From Thermomonas beijingensis (GTDB lineage: Bacteria > Pseudomonadota > Gammaproteobacteria > Xanthomonadales > Xanthomonadaceae): a stretch of DNA of 64,000 nucleotides. Below, one piece after another: positions 44,189-54,381 of this stretch. Within the stretch, counting starts at the first letter, position 1; every line of letters starts with the position of its first letter. The notes under the pieces were generated by a model. The model did no database searches. It was not told where the DNA came from and was given only the letters and a program-made list of their open reading frames with translations. A program made the position numbers and the translations under genes. The stretch spans positions 1-64,000 of the forward strand of contig NZ_JAIQDJ010000010.1 of assembly GCF_020034655.1 (NCBI RefSeq). Reading direction: 5' to 3'.

Positions 44189-45445
44189 ATGACACTTCGC
44201 AACCTGCTCGTCCTCGCCATCGCCCTGACCGCCTTCACCGGCTGCAAGCGCGACACACCGCCCAGCAAACCCGCCAATGCCGGCTACAGCGTGCAGACCT
44301 GGGTGCTTCCCGCCGAAGCCGGCTCGATGGCTCCGGACTTGCAAACCGCATCCGGCGGACGTGTGCTGCTGAGTTGGATCAACCGCACCCAAGGCCGCCG
44401 CAACGCCTTGCAATTTGCCTCGTACACCGAAGCTACCGGCTGGCAAAGCCAACCGCGCACCGTGGCGGTGGGCAATGCGCTGCTGGCCAATGCTGGGGAC
44501 ACCCCGCACCTGCTGGCCACCCCCGATGGCGCACTGTGGATGCAGTGGTTGCAGACCCAACCTGACAGCCCCTCTGGCTATGACACGGTGCTGGCGCGCT
44601 CAAAAGACGGCGGCATGAACTGGGACCAGATCACCCGCGTCAACAGCGATGGTAAGCCGGCCGAACACGGATTTGCCGCACTCTGGCCGAATGGCAGCAA
44701 TAGTGCCGGCATTGCGTGGCTGGACGGGCGCGACCAAGCGGCGATGGGCGCGGGCACTGCAGCACAGCACGCGATGGGCGCAATGCAATTGCGCAGCAAT
44801 CTGTTCACGCTGGATTTGCAGCGCGGCACCGATGCCGTGGTGGATGCGCGCACCTGCGATTGCTGCCAGACCGCGGTGGCAATGACCCGCAAAGGACCCT
44901 TGCTGGCATGGCGTGACCGCAGCGCAGACGAGGTTCGCGATATTGCGCTGGCGCGCTTTGAAAACAATGCCTGGACAGCGCCCAAGCCGGTGCATGCCGA
45001 TGGTTGGAAAGTGGAAAGCTGCCCCGTGGCCGGGCCGGCATTGGCGGCATCCGGCGATAGCGCGGTGGTGCTGTGGTACAGCGAAGCCGGCGGCACCCCG
45101 CATTTGCAATTGGCGCGTAGTCATGACGCTGGCGATAGCTTCCTGGCACCGGTCACTGTGGAGGCCGGCGCCCATGTCCTGGGTCGCAGCGCGGTGGGGA
45201 TTGATGCCAGGCAGGTATGGGTGGCCTGGCTGCACGAAGATGCACACGGACAAACCTTGCAGTTGGCACGCTACCCCCGTGACCTCTCCAAACGCTTGCA
45301 GACCTTTGCCGTGGCCAAACTGGGCGCACGCGGCATGGCCAGCGGCTATCCCAAGCTGGCGGTGGATGCCGGTGGCGTATGGCTGGCCTGGACCGACGTG
45401 GTCGATGGCGTGGCCCATCTGAAAGGCGCACGGGTGGCGCACTGA
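44189..45445 (+). CDS. Sialidase/BNR-like lipoprotein
   Basis: This protein has 418 residues from the ATG at 44189. The signal peptide ends LTAFTGC with Cys18, a lipobox. The rest looks like a beta-propeller of the exo-alpha-sialidase/BNR class: repeated Ser/Asp blocks such as ARSKDGGMNWDQ and ARSHDAGDSFLAP (BNR signature S-x-D-x-G-x-x-W/F). A DARTCDCCQTAV cluster is notable. Sialidase activity is not implied; many such proteins only bind. It should be anchored to a membrane leaflet. Confidence 0.75.
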   Translation: MTLRNLLVLAIALTAFTGCKRDTPPSKPANAGYSVQTWVLPAEAGSMAPDLQTASGGRVLLSWINRTQGRRNALQFASYTEATGWQSQPRTVAVGNALLANAGDTPHLLATPDGALWMQWLQTQPDSPSGYDTVLARSKDGGMNWDQITRVNSDGKPAEHGFAALWPNGSNSAGIAWLDGRDQAAMGAGTAAQHAMGAMQLRSNLFTLDLQRGTDAVVDARTCDCCQTAVAMTRKGPLLAWRDRSADEVRDIALARFENNAWTAPKPVHADGWKVESCPVAGPALAASGDSAVVLWYSEAGGTPHLQLARSHDAGDSFLAPVTVEAGAHVLGRSAVGIDARQVWVAWLHEDAHGQTLQLARYPRDLSKRLQTFAVAKLGARGMASGYPKLAVDAGGVWLAWTDVVDGVAHLKGARVAH

Positions 45446-45459
45446 GACCACTTGACGGC

Positions 45460-46038
45460 TTAACTCCGCATTTCCGCCAATAAAAAAGCGCGGGCCTTGC
45501 GCCAATCGCGGCGCACGGTGCGTTCACTGATGTCGAGCAACCGCGCGATTTCGGATTCTTCATAACCGCCGAAATAACGCAGCTCCACAATCTGCGCGGC
45601 GCGCTCGTCCAAGCTGTGCAGGCCGGTGAGCAATTCATCCAGTGCCAGCACTTCTACCGCAGCCGCCTCGCCACTGCCTTGTGCTGCACTCAGGGTCAGC
45701 GCGTCCTGCCCGCCGCCGCGCTTGTCCGCTTTGCGCGCCCGGGCGTCGTCCACCAGAACCTGACGCATGGCGCGTGCCGACAACGCCAGCAAATGATTGC
45801 GATCGACCGCTTTGAGATCCGCACCGTTGGCCAGCTTCAAATACGCCTCGTGCACCAGTGCCGTGGTTTGAAAGCCATCGCGCATGCGCCGCAGCTGCGC
45901 ACGGGCGGCGCGCTTGAGCTCGTCGTATACGGCGCTATAAGCGGTGCCCAACGCCTGCGCATCGCCATTGCGGGCACGCGCCAGCAATTGCGTGACCGGC
46001 GCATCCACAGGTACTGCTGCCATCACATGACTCCGCAC
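45460..46038 (-). CDS. ECF-family RNA polymerase sigma factor
   Basis: This protein has 192 residues (a start at 46023, MAAVPVDAP, is also possible). Region 2 shows TALVHEAYLKLANGADL and ALSARAMRQVLVDDARARKADKRGGG, typical of the TIGR02999 (Sig-70_X6) subgroup. Region 4 is the helix-turn-helix GYEESEIARLLDISERTVRRDWRKAR. I see no adjacent anti-sigma factor. The BNR lipoprotein gene is convergent, 14 bp away. Confidence 0.9.
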   Translation of the reverse strand: MRSHVMAAVPVDAPVTQLLARARNGDAQALGTAYSAVYDELKRAARAQLRRMRDGFQTTALVHEAYLKLANGADLKAVDRNHLLALSARAMRQVLVDDARARKADKRGGGQDALTLSAAQGSGEAAAVEVLALDELLTGLHSLDERAAQIVELRYFGGYEESEIARLLDISERTVRRDWRKARAFLLAEMRS

Positions 46039-46119
46039 TGTTCAAACACTGGCCAATCCCCGTGCACGAGTGTCGCATGCGTTGGCTATTTCGCGCATCT
46101 TGCTCCGGTTGTTGCGGCG

Positions 46120-49100
46120 CTATTTTTCCTTGCGCCAGTTCAGCGATGCCCGGTTTTCGATGGTCGACGATTCGATCTGAATATCGAAGCCTTTGCGCAA
46201 CAGATATTTCAGCGTCATCACTTGCCCTGTTCCCAGCAGTGAAACGCCATAGCCCACATACAGTTTGGGCGATAAATATTTGCCCACGCTGAGCACATCG
46301 CCGCCCAATGCGCGCGACTCATTCACGCCGGCATCGTCCAGCCCAATGCGTGCGCCCAGCTCGGCTGCCAACAAGCCACTACCGGCATTCAACGCGGCCT
46401 TGGCCGCCCCCAGTTGGCGCGCTTCATTGCCGGACAATGCCGACAATGGTCGGCCCAGGGTGAGATAGGCCAACGCTTCGGACTCGCTCTTGGCCGGGTC
46501 GGAATACACACTGGCCTGCGGTGCACTGGCGCGGCCTTCCACGCGGATGCCGGCGGTGACATCCCCCACCTGGCGTTCGGCGCGGATGTCCAGCAAGGGG
46601 TCATCTACCGGTGTGTTCGACCAACGCAGGCGACCACGGGTGATCTGCAAGTTTTGCCCGTAAGCGCGGTAGCGGCCTGCGATGTCGAGTGCGCCGCTGC
46701 CCAGCATGTCGCGCTGGGGCGTGGCACGCACGCGCAGGCTGCCGCCCAGTGTGCCTTTCAGGCCATAGCCATCCAGTTGCACGGCCTGGCCCATGACCAA
46801 ATTGAGATCCATGTCCAAGGCAGTGGCGGCGGCCACAGGGGTGGGATCGGCGGGATCCAACACCACGACATCAGGCGAGGGTGACACCCCCATATCCAGC
46901 CGTTCCAGCTGAATGTTGGCTTCCGATACATTGACGCTGCCGCGTATTTGTAAGGGCTGCCCGGCGCGATAACGCAGGCTCAAGTCGGGGCTGGCGATTG
47001 CGCGCAGTTGGTGGGTATCGGCCAGCAGCAGGTTGTTGCCGCGCAGTTGCAATTGCAGCGGCGTGTCATCGCTGCGCCAATCCAGCTGACCATCGAGCTG
47101 CAACACGCCTGTTCCTGCGCCCACTTGGCCGTGGATGCGGGCGCTGCCATCGGCTTGCGCAAGCAATTGCACGTCACCCTCGTGCAGACTGATGCCCAGC
47201 GCGGGGAGTTCGGTGGAAAACTTTTGCAGGCGTGCCTGCCCACCCAACAACGGTTTCGCGCGGGTGCCGGCCAACTGCACATCCACATGCAGATTGCCGG
47301 TGGGCGACACGATATCGGGCGAGAACAATTCAACCCAAGTCAGTGCATCAGTATCCAGTCTCAAATTGCCGGACAACGGTGCGTAAGCATCAAAACCGGT
47401 GACGATGTGCGCATCCAGTTGACCGCTGCCATTGAGCCCGCTGCTCAGCGTGGCTTCCACACGATGCGGGTCAAACGCAGCTTGCACCGCCAGTGCACGG
47501 TAGCTGAACACATCCCGGCGTGCGCGCGGCCGATTGCGCAGGCCGCCGGCGTCCGAGCGCAGCGTGGCGGTGCCGCGCCATGTGCCGCCAACGGGTTGAA
47601 GATGGGCATTCAGCGACAGCACACCATGTACGGCCCACGGCTGGCCATCACTGCGGTCGGGCAGATACGGCGTGAGCAAGGTCAGTGGCAAAGCGTGCCC
47701 TGCCAACTGCACACCGCGCCGTGGCCAGTCGGCGTCGGCACACACGCCGCCACCGCCCACCGCTTGCAAGCAGGCATTGGCCAGCGTTGCGCTGCGCCCA
47801 TCCCACGTCCACTGCGCAGCGTGTTGCAACGCCCATGCTGGGCCGATGCTGGGCTGCAATTGCAGTGCCGTCACCCCCCCCTGCCAACGCGTGCCGTGTT
47901 TGCCCGCATCACCACGCGCACTCAGGCTGCCGCTATCACTGCTGACATCGATGCCCCATCGCAGACGCTCCATCGCGCCGCGCAGATCTGCGTGCAGCGT
48001 GTGCAGCGGCAGCCCAACGTGCAGGCCTTGGGCGTCGATGACCAGCGCGCCAGAACCACGCCGCCACGGCAGATGCCCCTTGGCGCTCAACTGCGCGACC
48101 CGATAGTCGGCAAATGCCAGCCCATTGCCGACAAGCTCGGCGGTGATATCGGGCGCGTCACGCGCACCGCGCAGGTGCACGCTGCCGCGCACACTGCCGC
48201 GCCCATCGGGCAGCAGGTCTTGCAATTGCAGGGGGTCAAAACGCGCATCGAGTTCGATGCTGTCTGCCCATTTGCCGTACGCGCTCAGCTTGCTTTGCCC
48301 CAGTGTCAGCTCGGCATTGCCCGCGTAGTGGTCACCATCGATTTGCACATCCAGCTGGCCGGCCAAAGCACGTTTGCGCAAGCTGCCGCCCAAGCGAGTG
48401 ACCTCCAATTGCGCCAGCAAGCCGCGCGCGCCTGTCCGCAGTTCGCCATGGCTTTGCAGATCGCCATTCACCGCACCCGGCCAATCGGGCGCGAAATAGC
48501 CAGGATCAAAACCCGCCAATTGCGCCTTGGCCGTCCACTGCAATGCCGGTGACCATGCCAGTTGCCCACTGGCATCCAAACGCCCCTGCGGCATACTGAT
48601 GCGCAGATTACGCAGCTGCACACCGTCGCGGTTACCCAACCCATCAAGCTCCAGCACGGCGTGGTCGCGGCCGCGTTGCAACTGCGCCTTGCCAGTTGCC
48701 AGCCAACGCGCCAGCGTGCCTTCCAGTTTGAAGTCGCCATCCGCGCTGATCGTGGTTTGCGCATCCCGACTACGCCAGCGCAGACCGCGCGCGGCGATGT
48801 TCAGCGCCAACGCGGCGTGCTTGGGATCGCGCAGATCGGCCTTGCCATCGGCGCTGATGCGTCCATCAAACACCTCCGCCACCAGCGAGTGCGCGCGCAA
48901 GGTTTGGGCTTCCAAACTGAGCTGTGAAGGCAGCACGCGCAAATTGAAGTCATCCTGTTGCAGCTGCCCCTGCACGTTCGCGCGGCCCCCCACACCGGTA
49001 GCCGTGAGTTGCACGGCCAAGGGGGTGGACGTCTCACCACGGCCGGCGAGCACGGCCAAATCCAACGCGGTGCTGTTGGCTTGCAAACGCCAGCGCGGGG

Positions 49101-49917
49101 TGGCGGTATCGCCTTGCAAGCGCAGCATGGCGTGCACCGGGGCGGGTGCATGGCCATCCACGGTGACCACCAGTGCGGCCAAGTCACCGCTGGCATACAC
49201 GCGCAACTGCGCGGCGGTTTGCCCGGTGGCGGCGGGGAATATGGCGCTGGCACGCACATCGCTGCGGAAGTTGTCGCGTGGGCGATAGTCACCCTGCGCA
49301 CTGAATTGGCCGCGATCACTGTCGATGCGCAACTGTTCGATATGCAGCGCGCCCGGATCCAGCCGCACACCACCGCGCACACGCTGCAACAGAATTTGCG
49401 GCACGCCTTCTTCAGCGATGGCGAGGCGATCCATGACGATGGCATCGACGTGCACATGCACGGGCACATCCAGCATGGGCAGGACATCCGGCCAGCGCGG
49501 CAACTTGAAAGGTGAATCGTCGCGCGGCAGATCCAGCCTGGCATCAGCAAGACGCAGGCTGTGTACACGCACGCTGCGGGTCAACAGCGGCAGCAGCGCC
49601 GCCTCCAGCGTCAAGGTACCGGCATCCAATTTGAGGGTGCCCATTGCGCATGCCGCCTGCGCAGTTGCCACGCAGTCACCATCCCGCTGCATTGGCATGC
49701 GCAGCTGCACGCCCCGCAAAGTCAGCGGGCCGGCCAAATGGCCCTCGGCCTGCGTCCACGTCAGCGTACTGCCGGCGGGCAACTGGGCCGTGATGTGTCG
49801 CAATAGGAAGTCACGGCCGCCAACGGTCGCCAGCAACCACGTCAGTGCCCCGGCCGAAATCAGCAGCAGCAACACCAGTGCGATACCACCCACGCGCAAC
49901 ACGACGCGCCGGATCAC
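46120..49917 (-). CDS. tamB: Translocation and assembly module inner-membrane protein TamB
   Basis: This is a protein of 1265 residues. An N-terminal membrane anchor (VLLLLISAGALTWLLATVGG) precedes a very long beta-helical region of repeated DGRISADGKADLRD-like strands. The C-terminal DUF490 domain has YLTLGRPLSALSGNEARQLGAAKAAL and ends SLNWRKEK. TamB spans the periplasm and works with TamA in outer-membrane protein assembly and phospholipid transport. Its start overlaps the tamA stop by 4 bp. Confidence 0.93.
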   Translation of the reverse strand: MIRRVVLRVGGIALVLLLLISAGALTWLLATVGGRDFLLRHITAQLPAGSTLTWTQAEGHLAGPLTLRGVQLRMPMQRDGDCVATAQAACAMGTLKLDAGTLTLEAALLPLLTRSVRVHSLRLADARLDLPRDDSPFKLPRWPDVLPMLDVPVHVHVDAIVMDRLAIAEEGVPQILLQRVRGGVRLDPGALHIEQLRIDSDRGQFSAQGDYRPRDNFRSDVRASAIFPAATGQTAAQLRVYASGDLAALVVTVDGHAPAPVHAMLRLQGDTATPRWRLQANSTALDLAVLAGRGETSTPLAVQLTATGVGGRANVQGQLQQDDFNLRVLPSQLSLEAQTLRAHSLVAEVFDGRISADGKADLRDPKHAALALNIAARGLRWRSRDAQTTISADGDFKLEGTLARWLATGKAQLQRGRDHAVLELDGLGNRDGVQLRNLRISMPQGRLDASGQLAWSPALQWTAKAQLAGFDPGYFAPDWPGAVNGDLQSHGELRTGARGLLAQLEVTRLGGSLRKRALAGQLDVQIDGDHYAGNAELTLGQSKLSAYGKWADSIELDARFDPLQLQDLLPDGRGSVRGSVHLRGARDAPDITAELVGNGLAFADYRVAQLSAKGHLPWRRGSGALVIDAQGLHVGLPLHTLHADLRGAMERLRWGIDVSSDSGSLSARGDAGKHGTRWQGGVTALQLQPSIGPAWALQHAAQWTWDGRSATLANACLQAVGGGGVCADADWPRRGVQLAGHALPLTLLTPYLPDRSDGQPWAVHGVLSLNAHLQPVGGTWRGTATLRSDAGGLRNRPRARRDVFSYRALAVQAAFDPHRVEATLSSGLNGSGQLDAHIVTGFDAYAPLSGNLRLDTDALTWVELFSPDIVSPTGNLHVDVQLAGTRAKPLLGGQARLQKFSTELPALGISLHEGDVQLLAQADGSARIHGQVGAGTGVLQLDGQLDWRSDDTPLQLQLRGNNLLLADTHQLRAIASPDLSLRYRAGQPLQIRGSVNVSEANIQLERLDMGVSPSPDVVVLDPADPTPVAAATALDMDLNLVMGQAVQLDGYGLKGTLGGSLRVRATPQRDMLGSGALDIAGRYRAYGQNLQITRGRLRWSNTPVDDPLLDIRAERQVGDVTAGIRVEGRASAPQASVYSDPAKSESEALAYLTLGRPLSALSGNEARQLGAAKAALNAGSGLLAAELGARIGLDDAGVNESRALGGDVLSVGKYLSPKLYVGYGVSLLGTGQVMTLKYLLRKGFDIQIESSTIENRASLNWRKEK

Positions 49918-51755
49918 AGATCAGCCCCGATATTCAGATGCAGGGTGAAGGGCGATTCGGGGCGGTTGAGGCCACGTGCAATATCAATCCGCACCGGCCC
50001 GACCGGCGAGCGCCAACGCAGGCCGATGCCTACGCCGGTGTGCGGGTCGGCGCGCCTGCCATCAAATGCACTGCCGCTATCCACAAACACCGCCGCACCC
50101 CACGGGCCGTTGAAATAGCGTTCGTATTCGATGCTGGTGGTCAGCACACTGGAGGCACCCACGGCATACAAATCGCCTTGGCTGTTGCGAATGCGCGGGC
50201 CAATTTCACGCCACCCATAACCGCGCACGCTGCGATCGCCACCGGCGAAATAACGCAGGCTGGGTGGCAGATTCAGCAGGTCGCCGGTGAAAGTGCGGCC
50301 GGCTTCGCCGCGCACGATCAGCCGGCTATCGGCATCGAAGCCATGAAACCACTGCGCATTGGCATGCAACTGCACGAAGCCTGCGGCATTGCCGTTGCCA
50401 CCGCGCAGCGTGAGACCAGCACCAAAGCCGCTGCGCGGGGCCATCCGGTTGTCCACATCGATGTAGTCGGCGCGCAGTTCCGGAAACACGAAGCTGGCAA
50501 ATTGATACAGCCCCACCGGCTGGTTGACGGTGAAATACGACCACCGCTCGCGCAGCACGTGCGCAGAGGCCACCAGATTCAGATGTTCGCTGTATTGCCC
50601 GCTGCGGCTAACCACAAATTCCAGGCGGCGATTGTCGAGTGAGTCGGTCTGTTCATCGGCCGCTTGCAGACTGGCGGTGTACCAGCCGTCCCGCCACGCA
50701 AACGCCGGCATGCGGTATTGCACGGTGGCGGTTTTGCGCTGGTTGCCCCAATCGATTTGCGCCAGCGCCTTGTGCCCGCGTTGATTCAAATAGCGGCGCT
50801 CAAAGCCCGTGCTGAAGCCGGCACCGCTGCGGGTGCCGTAACTGAGGCCATAGCTGTAAATACTGCGCGGAGCCGGGGTCAGGTTGACCTGCACCAGCAC
50901 CTGTTTGTCCTGCGCCGTTTCCGGGGTGGCGCTGACATCCACCAAGCCGAAATAGTCCAGCGCCACCAGCGAGCGCCGCAGGCGTTCCAACTGCGCCGCG
51001 TCATAGGCCTGGCCTGGCGTCCAGCCCACCAGTTTTTGCAACAGCTCGTCGCGCAACACCGGCGCTGGCGACTGCGTGAACACCACCTCGCCCAACCGGT
51101 AGCGCGGCCCGCTGCTCCAGCGCAGGTCAATATCGGCGGCGTGCTCGGCGCGGGTCACCTGCACTTGATGGATGATGAAGTCGGCATCGAAATACCCCTG
51201 TGCCGCCAGCGCCCGGTTGACCCGGGTTTTGCTGGCCTCGTAGCGGCTGTGATCAAGCACCTCGCCCGTGTGCGGTACGAATGCCGCCAGTGCCGCGCGG
51301 ACTTGCGCATCGTCGCCACCGGCACCGGTCACCACCACTTGCCGGCCCCGCACCTGCACGGGGAGGCCGGGGTCAATGCTGATGCTGACGCTGAGCACGT
51401 CGTCCTGCGACGTTTCCGGCGCGTCGGCGGCGGCGGGGTCATCGTCGGGCGCACCGACGGTCTGCGGGTCGGCACGATCACTGCGCTGAATGCGAATGAC
51501 CGGCGCGTAATAGCCAAACGGCTCCAAGGCCTGCCGCGTCTGCGCATCCGCTTGCTGCAACAGGTACGCCAGCCGCCGGTGCGTCAACCGCTTGCCCACC
51601 GCATCTTGCAAAGACAACGCACTGCGCACGTTGTCGAGCAGTCGTTGGTCGCTGGTGCCCCGCAAATCGACACGCGTCACCGTGACCGCCGATACCGGCA
51701 GCGCCAACAAACAGAGCACAAGGCTGGACAACACGCGGGGGATCACCACAGGCAT
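49914..51755 (-). CDS. tamA: Translocation and assembly module outer-membrane protein TamA
   Basis: This 613-residue protein has a signal peptide (VLSSLVLCLLALPVSA), three POTRA-like domains (about residues 25-270) and an Omp85 beta-barrel. The lid-lock region is GGDRSVRGYGWREIGP, followed by a C-terminal strand pair ending FTLHLNIGADL. It is the outer-membrane partner of TamB and is co-transcribed with it. Confidence 0.93.
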   Translation of the reverse strand: MPVVIPRVLSSLVLCLLALPVSAVTVTRVDLRGTSDQRLLDNVRSALSLQDAVGKRLTHRRLAYLLQQADAQTRQALEPFGYYAPVIRIQRSDRADPQTVGAPDDDPAAADAPETSQDDVLSVSISIDPGLPVQVRGRQVVVTGAGGDDAQVRAALAAFVPHTGEVLDHSRYEASKTRVNRALAAQGYFDADFIIHQVQVTRAEHAADIDLRWSSGPRYRLGEVVFTQSPAPVLRDELLQKLVGWTPGQAYDAAQLERLRRSLVALDYFGLVDVSATPETAQDKQVLVQVNLTPAPRSIYSYGLSYGTRSGAGFSTGFERRYLNQRGHKALAQIDWGNQRKTATVQYRMPAFAWRDGWYTASLQAADEQTDSLDNRRLEFVVSRSGQYSEHLNLVASAHVLRERWSYFTVNQPVGLYQFASFVFPELRADYIDVDNRMAPRSGFGAGLTLRGGNGNAAGFVQLHANAQWFHGFDADSRLIVRGEAGRTFTGDLLNLPPSLRYFAGGDRSVRGYGWREIGPRIRNSQGDLYAVGASSVLTTSIEYERYFNGPWGAAVFVDSGSAFDGRRADPHTGVGIGLRWRSPVGPVRIDIARGLNRPESPFTLHLNIGADL

Positions 51756-52301
51756 GTCTCCAGAATAACGGTGACTGCTGCGTTGGCAATCATTGCTGGC
51801 ATTGCAGGCACTGCGATGATGGTCTTGCGCATAAACATCGCCGCCCTTATGAAGGAATGTACTAATCCAAATTTAAACAAGGAGTTGAGTTGCAAGCAAC
51901 GCGCTGAGCTAAGGTGAGTACGCATGCAATGTCTTCAGGATCGCGCCTGAGCAAATCATTCCTACCAATTGAAACTGAAGCCTCCGCCGCACTTCGCCGA
52001 TTGCTTTCTCGGCAGTGGGAGGCAGGCGAAGCAATCGCGGAGAGACTCGCTATACCGCTCACTACACTGGCCACACGCGTTGCGTGACTGCCGTGCGCCC
52101 GCCTACATGCTCTCGGTTGATTCGCAGCGCGTGTTGTCCATTGCGATGCAGGAGTTCGTCGAAGAAGCCCATTCAGGGTGGTGAGTCGAACGCGTGTATT
52201 CGCTCAGCGATAATCCATGCCTACTGCGATTGAGTGGAGTTGGTGCATTCCTCGCGCCGAGAATAGTCGAAGGTCCAAGCGTCTATAGGATCTCGGGCAT
52301 G
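51756..52301. other. 546-bp gap, no gene supported
   Basis: Short open frames exist (for example 51969-52184 on the plus strand) but none has recognisable similarity or a convincing start. It marks the change from core genes to the accessory block. The tamA promoter should lie at the left end. Confidence 0.5.
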
Positions 52302-53006
52302 TCAAAGCGAGAGGTGGAGCTCAGGCGCAAACACCGCCTCATAACCCGCGTACGGCAATGGCTGCGCCATTAAGGCTGCAGCCTCCAGTTGCAGGCGGTC
52401 TTCGCTGGATAGGGCGCAGCCATTGGCTGAGCTCGAGGTGACCGCACCGCCTGTACTCTGATTCAGCGTCAGGGTGCAGCCAGAGGGAAATGCGCGGGTC
52501 GTGAGGCTTTGCCAGGTCGTGACGATCCGGGCCCGCAAGGCGGCATGGTAGCTGGCGCGTAGATCATTGTCTGGGCTGCCGCTTTGGGCACTGCTGGCGC
52601 CGGCCGTAGAGGTCGTGGGCGGAGGCGATAGGCTCGATGCCGCCGATGACATGTTTGAAGTGACGTAGTCGCCGGTCGTACTCAGGGTGCGCGCAAGGCT
52701 CGGGTCACGATTCGGAATGATGGCGTGCGAGGTCGTGGTGGCGGGATGTTCGGCGGGCGGCTCGGATGCCGGCGGCACCGGCACTGTGGGGCTCGGCTGC
52801 GGGTTCGTCTCCTTGCGCGGCACCGCAATGAACGTCACCACCAACGCACCACCATCACCTTGTTCTGCGGTCCCCGTACCAGTCATGCCTTGGCCTGCGA
52901 CGTGCAGTAGGCACCAAGCGAGGACAGCATGTAGCAGCAGCGTGACTGCGCCGATGATCTGACGTTCGAGCGTGGATTCGGTGCTGGAGGGCAGCAGGCG
53001 TGGCAT
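52302..53006 (-). CDS. TonB/TolA-like envelope protein, function unknown
   Basis: This is a protein of 234 residues. One N-terminal membrane helix (IIGAVTLLLHAVLAWCLLHVA) is followed by a Pro/Ser/Thr-rich stretch (about 60-135). A C-terminal domain begins ASYHAALRARIVTTWQ and ends PLPYAGYEAVFAPELHLSL, much like the ends of TonB/TolA-family proteins. No ExbB/ExbD genes are adjacent. It probably spans part of the periplasm. Confidence 0.65.
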   Translation of the reverse strand: MPRLLPSSTESTLERQIIGAVTLLLHAVLAWCLLHVAGQGMTGTGTAEQGDGGALVVTFIAVPRKETNPQPSPTVPVPPASEPPAEHPATTTSHAIIPNRDPSLARTLSTTGDYVTSNMSSAASSLSPPPTTSTAGASSAQSGSPDNDLRASYHAALRARIVTTWQSLTTRAFPSGCTLTLNQSTGGAVTSSSANGCALSSEDRLQLEAAALMAQPLPYAGYEAVFAPELHLSL

Positions 53007-53152
53007 CTGCCAAGTGTACGAGCCCTGCCCTGAATCTGATGAGCCCCTCCATCCATCGGGAGAGCAAGGACACGCACCAATCCCCCTTTCACTGACCCTC
53101 AGATCAGGGTTTCCCGATAGTGCCGCAATTCACGCGCTATGACACTGGTGCC

Positions 53153-54112
53153 ATGACCACGGCCCGTTCCCAGCTGATCACCACCGGTACCGGCGGCACC
53201 TTCCACTGCGTCCAGCGCTGCGTGCGCCGCGCCTTCCTGTGCGGGCAGGATCGCTACACCGGTCAATCCTTCGAGCATCGCAAGGCCTGGGTCGAGCAAC
53301 GCATCTCCCTGCTCTCCGACTGCTTTGCGGTGGCCATCCACGCCTATGCGGTGATGAGCAACCACCTGCATCTGGTGCTGCAGCTCGATCCAACGCTGCC
53401 TGCTGCATGGTCCGATGCCGAAGTCGCCACCCGCTGGGTGCGCCTGTTCCCCCCGCGCGAGGACGCCGAGGCCGCCCGTGACGCCAAGCGCGACCGGCTG
53501 ATGCAGCAGCCGGACTATGTGACGGTACTACGCGAGCGCCTGAGCAATCTCTCCTGGCTGATGAAATGCCTGGCCGAACCTCTGGCACGCGCCGCCAATG
53601 CTGAGGATGCCTGCAAAGGCCGGTTCTGGGAGGGACGGTTCAAAGTCCAAGTGCTGTGCGACGAACGGGCGCTGCTGGCGGCCATGGCCTACGTGGATCT
53701 GAACCCCGTCCGGGCAGGCATGGCCGAGACCCTGGCAGTCTCCGACCACACCAGCATCCGGCATCGCCTGGCCACATTGACGCCTGCCGACCTGGATCGT
53801 CCGCTGCGCCCTGTGCTGGGGCAGGCGACAGCCCGCACCCCGCTGGGCCTCAGCCTGCGCGCGTATGTGGGCCTGGTGGAATGGACTGGCCGGCAGCTGC
53901 GGCCCGGCAAGCACAGCATGGCGCACGATGCGCCGCGCGCTCTGGCTTGCCATGACGATGCGGATCGCTGGGCCATGCGGGTCAAGGCGGTGGGCTCTGG
54001 CTACTGGCGGGTGGTGGGCGATGCGACGGACCTGATCGCGACCGCCGAACGGTTGGGACAACGCTGGTTGAAGGGGATCGGGCTGGCAAGGCAACTGGCA
54101 AACGCCGGTTGA
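53153..54112 (+). CDS. REP-associated tyrosine transposase (RAYT, Y1 HUH)
   Basis: This protein has 319 residues from the ATG at 53153 (MTTARSQLITTGTGG). The family marks are FHCVQRCVRRAFLCG near the start, the HUH pair His71/His73 in SNHLHLVL, and Tyr180 in YVDLNPVRAG, the expected nucleophile. These single-copy, domesticated relatives of IS200/IS605 transposases are thought to act on REP hairpins. One candidate hairpin is just downstream. Confidence 0.88.
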   Translation: MTTARSQLITTGTGGTFHCVQRCVRRAFLCGQDRYTGQSFEHRKAWVEQRISLLSDCFAVAIHAYAVMSNHLHLVLQLDPTLPAAWSDAEVATRWVRLFPPREDAEAARDAKRDRLMQQPDYVTVLRERLSNLSWLMKCLAEPLARAANAEDACKGRFWEGRFKVQVLCDERALLAAMAYVDLNPVRAGMAETLAVSDHTSIRHRLATLTPADLDRPLRPVLGQATARTPLGLSLRAYVGLVEWTGRQLRPGKHSMAHDAPRALACHDDADRWAMRVKAVGSGYWRVVGDATDLIATAERLGQRWLKGIGLARQLANAG

Positions 54113-54120
54113 GGATTTGA

Positions 54121-54155
54121 CGCGTGTTCCATCGCCCGGACGGGAGGATGGCGCG
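54121..54155 (+). repeat. REP-like imperfect palindrome beside the transposase
   Basis: CCATC...CCG-GA-CGG...GATGG forms a hairpin flanked by outer CGCG pairs, 8 bp after the transposase stop. RAYT genes are often bordered by such elements. Only this copy is clear. Confidence 0.4.
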
Positions 54156-54289
54156 TGGGCGCAGGTTTGTTCGGGGCTTTGGTAGCAAGTAAGGAGATGC
54201 GATTTCAGGACTTCAGCGCGGGTGCCGTTTTACTCATGGGGAATGGTGCGTGTCCTTGTTTTTCTGTTTTTCTACATCACAACCCCACA

Positions 54290-54325
54290 AACAACAAAGC
54301 CCGCAGCGATGCGGGCTTTGTTGTT
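54290..54325. terminator. Bidirectional terminator at the end of module 1
   Basis: A perfect 15-pair stem, AACAACAAAGCCCGC/GCGGGCTTTGTTGTT, with loop AGCGAT can stop transcription both ways because its arms are A- and T-rich. The flanks (CAACCCC-CAAACAACAA before, GTTATGGGCGATCAG after) recur at the terminator near 59719. Confidence 0.75.
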
Positions 54326-54381
54326 ATGGGCGATCAGAGTCAAACGCTAATTTACTCTGGCCCCTTTTTTCCCGGACGCCG

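Noticed and set aside
51969-52184. 71-residue open frame in the gap before the TonB-like gene
   Set aside because: No similarity, no clear ribosome site, and overlapping alternatives on the other strand.
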